Assembly: GCA_964450755.1 (NCBI GenBank)
Contig: CAYVDJ010000025.1
Coordinates: 1-49,754 of the forward strand
Source: JAADDG01 sp964450755
GTDB taxonomy: Bacteria > Campylobacterota > Campylobacteria > Campylobacterales > JAADDG01
Reading direction: 5' to 3'
DNA length: 49,754 nt
In this document: piece by piece, positions 42,963-49,754 of the stretch
Numbering within the stretch: the stretch's first letter is position 1
How the letters are laid out: each line of letters starts with the position of its first letter
The notes under the pieces: generated by a model
Told to the model about the DNA's origin: nothing
The model's input: only the letters and a program-made list of their open reading frames with translations
The model's database searches: none
Made by a program: the position numbers and the translations under genes

Positions 42963-43445
42963 ATGATATCTATAATAAAATCTATTTTAAATAAAGGACT
43001 TTTTACAAAAAAAGATGAAAATACAAGTTATATCATCAATGATAAAAAAGAGGTTAAAGAGCTGTTTGAAAAAAATTTTAAACATAAATTATTTGTTACA
43101 AAAGAGAACAGTCATTCCATTATAGCTTTTTATATAATGTATGCCAAACAGCAAAGCAGTATGAATAATAAAAATATGCAGGAGATATTTGTTGAACTGC
43201 TTAATTCTCTAAATAAACATATCAGAAAAAGCGATAAGATAGTACGCACAGATGAGAGGGATTTTATCATTTTGTTGCCGGATACCGTTTTGATACAGGC
43301 TGAAAATGTTTTGAAAAGGACTCAAAAGATTATTATGGATTTTTCACTAAAGCATGATATAACACTGCACCCCACTTACAGACTGTTTAGGTTTACTCCT
43401 TTGACTGATGAGAACAGACTTATGGACAGACTCTTTATGAGGTAA
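42963..43445 (+). CDS. Degenerate GGDEF-domain protein
   Basis: The protein has 160 residues. Residues from about 75 on look like part of a diguanylate cyclase fold: LLNSLNKHIRKSDKIVRTDERDFIILLPD corresponds to the region around GGDEF, but the motif reads RTDERDF, so it is not catalytic. The front half is not recognised. AGGA lies seven bases before the ATG chosen. Its 3' end overlaps that of the FIST kinase on the other strand by eleven bases, and the two may work together, but this is only context. Confidence 0.55.
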   Translation: MISIIKSILNKGLFTKKDENTSYIINDKKEVKELFEKNFKHKLFVTKENSHSIIAFYIMYAKQQSSMNNKNMQEIFVELLNSLNKHIRKSDKIVRTDERDFIILLPDTVLIQAENVLKRTQKIIMDFSLKHDITLHPTYRLFRFTPLTDENRLMDRLFMR

Positions 43446-45420
43446 GATTGGGCAAAGAGATGTAAAAGACGGCACCTTTATCGCTGTTTTTTACACTGAT
43501 TTCTCCTCCGCAGTGATCTTCTATAATAATTTTGGACATATAAAGTCCTATACCGGTACCTTTTTTCTGTTTTGTGGAAAAGTAGGGATCAAATATTCTG
43601 TCGATAATATCTTCGTCTATTCCCCCGCCGTTATCTGATATCTCTATGATATGATTATCTCCCTTTTCATAGGTTTTTATCTCTATGAGAGCATCTTTTA
43701 TATCTCTTTCGATAAGAACATCTTCGGCATTTTTGACAATATTTAAGATAACATGCATAACTTCATTTGCATAGGTTCTTATTTTGGTGGAGTTGTTGTA
43801 ATCTTTTTTTAGTTTGATATCATGATTTATTAATGATACGCTGAGAATCGACAAAGCTCTTTCGATCATTCCTCTTATATTGATTGATTCTATTTTTTTG
43901 TTCGGTTTGAAAAAGTTTCTAAAGTCTTCTATCGTGTTTGACAGATGTTTGGTGTAATTTTCTATCTTTTTGAGATTTTCATCGAAAAATTTCTCATCAT
44001 ACTGTTTGAGAGAGTTTTTAAACCTAAGTCCCGATGCGGTTGTAGAGATAGCATTTAGAGGTTGTCTCCACTGGTGGGCTATCATGCTTATCATCTCACC
44101 CATTTGTGCAAGTCTTGTGTGCTGCATCAGAAGTTGATCTTTTTTTCTGTTTTTTGCCACAACCTCTTTTACTCTCTGTTCCAAAGTATGGTTTAGGTTT
44201 TGCAGTTCCATAGAGGTAACATAGGCTATGTGGGAGAGGGCTTTTAGAGAATCATAATGGGAACTGAGTTTTGACCAGTTTTCTTTATGCTTTATTTTTC
44301 TGTTTTTTGTGTTGGATTCGGATAACATCAAAACAGTCATTGTTTCATTGAGCAGTTCGCAATCGTTTTTGGTGGTGAAAAATTCTCCGTAAGTGAAAAA
44401 ACCGGCTACTTTGGCTATATCGTTTAAAGGTGCCAATTCCAAAGGTGCGCTTGATTTTAGAAATCTTCTTCTTGCCATACATGAATAGACAAAGATGCTT
44501 TCGGCACAGTGGCTTTCCAAAAAATTGATAAAATTATCCGATGCCTGTAATATGGTCTCTATATTGCCATAGGCAAATTGAACTTTTTCACCTTCGTTTA
44601 TATTTCCTGCAAAAACCAGTGAGCCGTCTTTTGGATCTCCTATACAGGCTCTTGCTATCAGATTACCGTTTTTTTTGATTACAAGAGGAAATTCTATCCC
44701 CACTGCCGGTAATTTTTTGGCGAGTTCTTCTCCAAGATATTTTTTATAAAGATCATAAGCTGATATATTGTCTATCGTATATACGCGGTTTTTTTTGGAT
44801 TTTGTTACGGTAAATTCCTTGCCTATGGGTACCCAGTCATATTTGAATGTACCGGCGGCTTTTAGTTCTTTGGAGTTTAAAGAGACTCCGACAACGCCGT
44901 TATCTGTGATTTGGTTATTGTTAAAAACAAAAGTTTTTTTGAGTAAGCCGTTATCTCCCGCCATGCCTCCTGCAACTATTATGTTATTGTTGCATACCGA
45001 TTCAAAACCTCTTAAAAGCTCTTCACCGTTTGTATTTGTACCGTCTGAAAAAAGTATAACGGCTTTTGTATCCTTTCCTATCAAAGAAGATGCCGCTTTT
45101 TTGCCTGTGTAAAAACCGTCATTTGGAGTATGGGAGAGTAATATACTTTTTATCTTTGTTGTTTGAAAAACCGTTATGGATAAAACGGTACTTTTTATCA
45201 AAACTTTGTTGCCGATAATTTCACCGTCGGTTGTTGCTCCTATGATGATGGCTTTTGGAAGCATCTCATTGAGAAGTTCTTGAAGTAATATTATATATTT
45301 TTTGCCCGGATTGCCTGTAAATACCTGAATAAGTACATTATTATATTTTTTTAAGTTATTTGCTAATATAAAATCTTTTAATTCATTTTCATTTGAATAT
45401 CTTATATTATATGTTTTCAC
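43435..45420 (-). CDS. FIST-domain sensor histidine kinase
   Basis: The protein has 661 residues and no transmembrane segment, so it is probably cytoplasmic. FIST N and C domains (about 25-370; VILFSDGTNTNGEEL and VVAGGMAGDNGL) are thought to bind small ligands such as amino acids. A coiled coil and a dimerisation domain with His449 (MIAHQWRQPLNAIST) follow, then an ATPase domain with NAEDVLIE, DNGGGIDEDIIDRIFDPYF and GTGIGLYMSK. No response regulator is adjacent. It starts with GTG and has only a poor ribosome binding site. Confidence 0.88.
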   Translation of the reverse strand: MKTYNIRYSNENELKDFILANNLKKYNNVLIQVFTGNPGKKYIILLQELLNEMLPKAIIIGATTDGEIIGNKVLIKSTVLSITVFQTTKIKSILLSHTPNDGFYTGKKAASSLIGKDTKAVILFSDGTNTNGEELLRGFESVCNNNIIVAGGMAGDNGLLKKTFVFNNNQITDNGVVGVSLNSKELKAAGTFKYDWVPIGKEFTVTKSKKNRVYTIDNISAYDLYKKYLGEELAKKLPAVGIEFPLVIKKNGNLIARACIGDPKDGSLVFAGNINEGEKVQFAYGNIETILQASDNFINFLESHCAESIFVYSCMARRRFLKSSAPLELAPLNDIAKVAGFFTYGEFFTTKNDCELLNETMTVLMLSESNTKNRKIKHKENWSKLSSHYDSLKALSHIAYVTSMELQNLNHTLEQRVKEVVAKNRKKDQLLMQHTRLAQMGEMISMIAHQWRQPLNAISTTASGLRFKNSLKQYDEKFFDENLKKIENYTKHLSNTIEDFRNFFKPNKKIESINIRGMIERALSILSVSLINHDIKLKKDYNNSTKIRTYANEVMHVILNIVKNAEDVLIERDIKDALIEIKTYEKGDNHIIEISDNGGGIDEDIIDRIFDPYFSTKQKKGTGIGLYMSKIIIEDHCGGEISVKNSDKGAVFYISLPNLTS

Positions 45421-45433
45421 AATATTGATGCCC

Positions 45434-45445
45434 CATCTCTAAAAA
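45434..45445. repeat. Degenerate match to the 32-bp repeat end
   Basis: CATCTCTAAAAA matches the end of the repeats at 37-68 and 2799-2830 in the reverse orientation. The rest does not match, so it may be a decayed copy or chance. Confidence 0.25.
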
Positions 45446-45608
45446 AGTATAAAACCTTAAATAAATTTAATTTAATATACCTTTATAAAGTAAATTTTAC
45501 TATAACCGCTCTTAAAGCTTATTGTATCATAATTTTCATATTTTTTATTTAAAAATAATATAGAAAAGAGAAAATATTTATTTCTTATAAAAATAATGAA
45601 ATATTATT

Positions 45609-46436
45609 CTAAAGAATTTTATGGATTTCTCTACCCTCCTGCATCCACTCTTCCAGCTCCTTCCAATTCTCATCTTTTATCAGATGGGAGGCAAAACTCA
45701 GCTCTTTTTGAAAAAACTCAAGAGCTTCCAAAAGATTTTCTTTGTTTTGCTTAAAAATATCACCCCACATTTTTGGGGAGCTTTTTGCGATCCTGCTCAT
45801 ACCTTTGAAACCTCCCGCCGCCAAAATCAGTATGCTTTGGGGATCTTCCTGACTCATTACGGCATTTGCAAGTGCATAGCTTACGGCATGAGGCATGTGT
45901 GAGATAAAAGCGGCATGTCTGTCATGCTCTTTTGCATCCATAAAGACTATTTTCATGCCTATATGAGAAAATATCTCAATAGCTCTGTTTTTATGTATCT
46001 CTTCATTGTCCTCAATATTACAAAGAACAACGATATTGTCATGATAGAGATTTTCTATTGCGGCACTCGGACCAAAATATTCCGTTCCTGCCATCGGGTG
46101 TGCGGCGATGACATTTTTTCTTATCTCTTTTGGAATGTTTTTTATGATCTTCTCTTTTGTGCTGCCAAGATCGACTATCGTGCAGCTTTTTGGAATATCT
46201 TTTAATTCTTTAAGAGTTTTTATAATAGCTTCTACGGGAATAGCCAGAAAAATCATATCGCATTTTTTAAGTTCATCAAAAGAGACTATCTCATCCACAA
46301 GATTGAGTCTAAGCGCCTCTTCACAGTGTGATATGTTGTGGTCATATCCTACCGTTTTTGATATGATTTTTGTTTTTTTAAGATCCAGACCCAAAGAGCC
46401 ACCCATCAACCCAAGACCTACAATACCGATTTTCAT
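45609..46436 (-). CDS. tyrA: Prephenate dehydrogenase
   Basis: TyrA converts prephenate to 4-hydroxyphenylpyruvate in tyrosine synthesis. The protein has 275 residues. The N-terminal Rossmann fold reads GIVGLGLMGGSLGLDL, and the substrate region contains AAHPMAGTEYFGPSAA, with the catalytic His, and HAAFISHMPHAVSYALA. It is a monofunctional form without a chorismate-mutase domain. AGGAT lies upstream of the ATG. It is divergent from bamA. Confidence 0.93.
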   Translation of the reverse strand: MKIGIVGLGLMGGSLGLDLKKTKIISKTVGYDHNISHCEEALRLNLVDEIVSFDELKKCDMIFLAIPVEAIIKTLKELKDIPKSCTIVDLGSTKEKIIKNIPKEIRKNVIAAHPMAGTEYFGPSAAIENLYHDNIVVLCNIEDNEEIHKNRAIEIFSHIGMKIVFMDAKEHDRHAAFISHMPHAVSYALANAVMSQEDPQSILILAAGGFKGMSRIAKSSPKMWGDIFKQNKENLLEALEFFQKELSFASHLIKDENWKELEEWMQEGREIHKIL

Positions 46437-46570
46437 GAGTTTATCCTGTTTTATATATGTAAAATTCTATACGATAATATTAACTTACTTCTCTTTTAAT
46501 CAAGATTAATTCAAAAATATGGTAATATATCAGTTTTTAGATACTTATAACAAACAAGACAAGGCTTTTT

Positions 46571-48790
46571 ATGAAAAAATTTTTGATAGGTTGTACTTCT
46601 GTAATATTGACTTTAAATGCGGCTGATGTTGTCAAAGATATTCGTTTTGAGGGATTGATCCATATATCCGATGCAATAGCAAAAGAGATAATCGGCATCA
46701 AAAAAGGTAGCGAAGTTAATATAGAAAAAATTGACAAATCCATTAAGAAACTTTTTAAACAGAAATATTTTAAAGATATCTGGGTAACCGAAGAGGGCGG
46801 TATCCTGACATATCATTTTATCGAAAAACCGGTTATTGCAAAACTTGATCTTATCGGTTATTCCAATGACAAAAAAGAGGAGATGTTAAAACTTATCGAT
46901 ATTCATAAAGGCGATATTTATGATTTGGAAAGAATAGAGAGAGCAAAACAGAGGATTATCAAAAAGCTTGAGAGAAAAGGTATCTATGATTCCATAGTGG
47001 AAGTTCAGACGGAAGAATTGAATGAGGGAAGTTTGAAGATTGATTTTATCGTGCATGAAGGTGAAAATATTATCATTAAAAAGATAAACTTTTTTGGAAA
47101 CAAAAAATTTGACTATGATGACTTTGAACCCTATATAGCCAATAAAGAGAGACAGTTTATGGGGTGGCTCTGGGGCAGAAATGACGGTAAACTGAGAATC
47201 GATGATATGCCTTATGATCATCTGCGTATCAAAGAGGTGTATTTGAAAAACGGATTTTTGGATGCTAAAGTCTCTCTTCCCTATCTTAGAACCTATTTTG
47301 AAAATTACAGTGCCGATCTTACTTACAAGATAGAAGAAGGGGAACAATATAAGGTAGAAAATTTTGTGATCAACCAAAATGAAGAGATTCTAAACATAGA
47401 TGAGATCAAAGATGACCTTAAAGTTACAGAGGGAAAAGTTTTCAATATTACAAAACTGAGAAAAGATATCGCAAAAATAGAGAAAATGTATCAGGATAAG
47501 GGATACGCCTATGTGAAAGTTATCCCTGATATCAGACAAAACAGACAGGAACATACGGCAGATATTACGATAAATGTGGTTCCGGGTGAGAAAGTTTATA
47601 TCAATGATGTTATTATTTCGGGAAATACAAGAACAAAAGACAGAGTTTTAAGAAGAGAGATATATCTGGCTCCCGGAGATGAGTTTTCTTTGACTGATTT
47701 GAAAGATTCTGTAAATTCTCTTAGAAGAACAGGTTTTTTCAGTGATGTGCAGGTAAAAGAAAAAAGAGTAGCAAAAGACAAAATAGATCTTTTGGTGGAT
47801 GTAAAAGAGGCTCCGACAGGCAGTTTGGTAGGAGGAATAGGTTACGGAAGTTATGACGGATTGTTGTTAAATGCCAGTATCTCCGATAGAAATGTTTTTG
47901 GAAGCGGAATAGAATTGAGTACGGAGATAGATTACTCCTCCAAATCATTAAAAGGAAATATCCGTTTTTACAATCCAAGAGTTTTTGACAGTATATACAG
48001 TCTAGGTGGAAGTATCTATAATCAGAAAAATGAATTTTATGATTACAGCGAAAAGACAAAAGGTCTCAATCTGAATGTCGGAAGAAAAATAGGCAGATAT
48101 ACCAATATATCGTTATCTTATACTCTTGAAGAATCCGAACTGTATGACCTTTCTGATTCGTTGAAAGATAATATTTATTATGAGGAGGGGAAATTTCTAA
48201 AAAGTGCGCTTGTCCCTTCTATCGTATATAACAACACCGATGATTTTTATCTTCCAAGACACGGTTTTATAGTGGGCGGAAGTGTCGAATATGCCGGACT
48301 TGGCGGAGATGACGAATATGTTAAGTATTTTGGTAACTTCTCTTACTTTTTTGGATTGGAAGATATCATAGATTATGATCTTATCCTAAGATACAAAGCA
48401 AAAGTGGGCTATATCCAAAAGAACGGTTATCTTCCGTTAAACGAAAAATTTTATATCGGCGGTATAAACAGCGTAAGAGGTTTTAAATCAGGTTCTTTGG
48501 CTCCTAAAAATGAGTCCGGTGATCTAATCGGCGGTCAAAGGATGTTTAGTAACAGCATAGAAGCAAGTATCCCGCTTATCAAATCAAACGGTATGAGAAT
48601 GGTGTTTTTTGCCGACTACGGAATGATAGGGCAGGAGAGTTATAACGATATAAAAAGAAGTGGTGCCGGAGTAGGTATAGAGTGGCTCTCACCTATGGGA
48701 CCTATGCAGTTTTTCTATGCTCAGGCACTTGATGACAAAGACGGAGACAAAACATCTTCATTTGAATTTATCATAGGAAGAAGATTTTAA
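46571..48790 (+). CDS. bamA: Outer-membrane protein assembly factor BamA
   Basis: BamA inserts beta-barrels into the outer membrane. The protein has 739 residues. After a signal peptide (cleaved near LNAAD) come POTRA domains (up to about 420; IRFEGLIHISDAIAKEIIGIKKG and VIISGNTRTKDRVLRREIYLAPGDEF are repeat examples), then a 16-strand barrel with the loop-6 motif GGINSVRGF and a C-terminal strand ending EFIIGRRF. Length and order are normal for the family. AAGG lies seven bases before the ATG. Confidence 0.95.
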   Translation: MKKFLIGCTSVILTLNAADVVKDIRFEGLIHISDAIAKEIIGIKKGSEVNIEKIDKSIKKLFKQKYFKDIWVTEEGGILTYHFIEKPVIAKLDLIGYSNDKKEEMLKLIDIHKGDIYDLERIERAKQRIIKKLERKGIYDSIVEVQTEELNEGSLKIDFIVHEGENIIIKKINFFGNKKFDYDDFEPYIANKERQFMGWLWGRNDGKLRIDDMPYDHLRIKEVYLKNGFLDAKVSLPYLRTYFENYSADLTYKIEEGEQYKVENFVINQNEEILNIDEIKDDLKVTEGKVFNITKLRKDIAKIEKMYQDKGYAYVKVIPDIRQNRQEHTADITINVVPGEKVYINDVIISGNTRTKDRVLRREIYLAPGDEFSLTDLKDSVNSLRRTGFFSDVQVKEKRVAKDKIDLLVDVKEAPTGSLVGGIGYGSYDGLLLNASISDRNVFGSGIELSTEIDYSSKSLKGNIRFYNPRVFDSIYSLGGSIYNQKNEFYDYSEKTKGLNLNVGRKIGRYTNISLSYTLEESELYDLSDSLKDNIYYEEGKFLKSALVPSIVYNNTDDFYLPRHGFIVGGSVEYAGLGGDDEYVKYFGNFSYFFGLEDIIDYDLILRYKAKVGYIQKNGYLPLNEKFYIGGINSVRGFKSGSLAPKNESGDLIGGQRMFSNSIEASIPLIKSNGMRMVFFADYGMIGQESYNDIKRSGAGVGIEWLSPMGPMQFFYAQALDDKDGDKTSSFEFIIGRRF

Positions 48791-48884
48791 AAATTTATCT
48801 ATACAGGAAAAAACTCCGATGCCATTTTTTTGAGAATCTGTCTTTTTGGGAGAAATTTTGGAAGTGGCGCTTTGGCACAAATCA

Positions 48885-48906
48885 AGGCAGGAGTGAAATC
48901 CTGCCT
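48885..48906. other. Strong hairpin downstream of bamA
   Basis: AGGCAGGA (48885-48892) and TCCTGCCT (48899-48906) form an eight-pair GC-rich stem with a six-base loop. It lies inside a wider possible pairing of CCATTTTTT (48822-48830) with AAAAAATGG (48930-48938). No T run follows the small stem, so it is not a standard terminator. The spacer may hold a structured RNA or an unusual end of the bamA transcript. Confidence 0.4.
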
Positions 48907-49026
48907 CCAAAAAGCCCTAAATTTTGCCTAAAAAATGGTGTTGGGTGAAGTTTTGTTTCTTTTTTATACCATATTTTTTGTACAATATATCTCTGTATAT
49001 GTCATAGAGTTAAAAAAAGGCAAAAA

Positions 49027-49754
49027 ATGAGATATTTTGAATTGAATTGTACTCTTTATCTAAAAGAGGAACTGTACTATCTGCATCTTCATGAGAGGCT
49101 TTCCAAATTTATTAATGAAGCTTTTAATGATAAAGATAAATTATCCAAATTTCACTTTAAAAACGGCTATAAACACTACTGTTTTGATCTTCTTTACAAT
49201 CCTCATCTAAAGATCAAAAACGGGATTTATCCCAAAGAGAACAGTTACAGATTTAGACTTCGTTCTTTGGAGAGGAATCTTCTTGAAAATCTGCAAAATC
49301 GTTTTGTTGAAGTGAAAAATCCCACATTTGTTTATATATCTTCTGCGATAAAAGAGATAAAAAAATTTTTCGTACAAAACCTCACAAGCGTAACGCCGGT
49401 GATCGTTTCTGTGGATGTGGAAAATACAAAACAGCCTCGACACTGGACTATAAAAGAAGACGGAGATATTTTGAGACTGTCCCGCCAACTGCATGAAAAT
49501 CTGCTTAAAAAATATGAGAGCTTTTATAAAGAAAAGCTAAATCCTTCACAAAACTTTATACAACTCATAGAGATCACAAACAGAGTCCCACAAACGATAC
49601 GAATAGACAAAAACAACAAAGAGATAAAATTTTTCGGAAATAAATTTAAAATAATTCCAAATGAAGATGATATAAGCCAAAAATTGGCATTTTTGGCACT
49701 CTCCTGCGGACTTGGAGAAAAACAGAGCTACGGAGGAGGGTTTTGTATCGGTAA
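49027..49754 (+). CDS. cas6: CRISPR endoribonuclease Cas6 (3' end cut by the window)
   Basis: Cas6 cuts CRISPR transcripts into guide RNAs. The 242 visible residues start MRYFELNCTLYLKEELYYLHLHERLSKF and end with the G-rich RNA-binding loop characteristic of the family (SCGLGEKQSYGGGFCIG). Two RAMP-like halves fit: the conserved segment KFFGNKFKIIPNEDD lies in the second. The next codon begins AA, so the gene runs on beyond 49754 for at least one residue. AAAGG lies nearby upstream. The subtype (I-B or III) cannot be told from here. Confidence 0.85.
   Translation, partial: MRYFELNCTLYLKEELYYLHLHERLSKFINEAFNDKDKLSKFHFKNGYKHYCFDLLYNPHLKIKNGIYPKENSYRFRLRSLERNLLENLQNRFVEVKNPTFVYISSAIKEIKKFFVQNLTSVTPVIVSVDVENTKQPRHWTIKEDGDILRLSRQLHENLLKKYESFYKEKLNPSQNFIQLIEITNRVPQTIRIDKNNKEIKFFGNKFKIIPNEDDISQKLAFLALSCGLGEKQSYGGGFCIG

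Overview
The window comes from a low-GC bacterium of the Campylobacterota (former Epsilonproteobacteria). The evidence is gene content and protein style: a cbpA-hspR heat-shock pair, a fliK-flgD-flgE'-flgE hook cluster behind sigma-54 promoters, an ArsRS-type two-component system, fused CcsBA for cytochrome c maturation, an Opr-family porin, several small periplasmic c-type cytochromes, and ATGA-overlapping operons. I cannot fix the genus. Most of the window is ordinary chromosome. It contains no tRNA, rRNA or intact insertion sequence that I can see.

Layout. 1-2830: nadE (-) and an exported SPOR-domain protein (+), bracketed by two identical 32-bp repeats that look like solo insertion-sequence ends. 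2839-6264 (-): a tight operon of response regulator, histidine kinase, N-carbamoylputrescine amidase and endonuclease III. 6389-13556 (+): cbpA-hspR, then fliK-flgD-flgE'-flgE with a sigma-54 promoter before fliK and another inside the flgE' stop codon. 13617-15947 (+): moaA-queE-queD. 16042-18291: two small c-type cytochromes, one a lipoprotein on an 11-residue-repeat spacer, and convergent moeA. 18343-23217: a pseudopilin, a beta-propeller lipoprotein and a Calx-beta/DUF4214 protein. 23433-27440: arsC, an RRM protein, a yeiH/LysR divergent pair and a barrel-SPOR outer-membrane protein. 27608-31867: a very large double hydrolase with an internal DUF4214, a PrcB-like lipoprotein and a BioC-like methyltransferase. 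31937-35645 (+): secG, frr, pyrE, an RDD protein, an MFS transporter and a lipoprotein. 35646-36315: a gene-free stretch with tandem small-RNA-like units. 36316-40919 (+): porin, ccsBA and a small membrane protein. 40962-42775 (-): a heme-less cytochrome-like protein, prfA and rpsT. 42963-45420: a degenerate GGDEF protein facing a FIST-domain histidine kinase. 45609-48790: divergent tyrA and bamA. 49027 to the edge: cas6, so a CRISPR-Cas locus probably starts at the right edge.

The most unusual part is 35646-36315. Two units with near-identical promoters are each preceded by a GTTTAC-N5-GTTTAC direct repeat placed like an OmpR/PhoB-family activator box. Each is followed by a small hairpin, an invariant 17-nt linker with an anti-Shine-Dalgarno core, and a second hairpin whose stem differs but stays paired while its loop is conserved. 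A third partial unit follows, and then a porin gene. This fits a multicopy trans-acting sRNA family that I do not recognise. Other points of interest are a HAIR-like palindrome over the fliK sigma-54 promoter just downstream of hspR, and a strong hairpin that buries the ribosome binding site after ccsBA.
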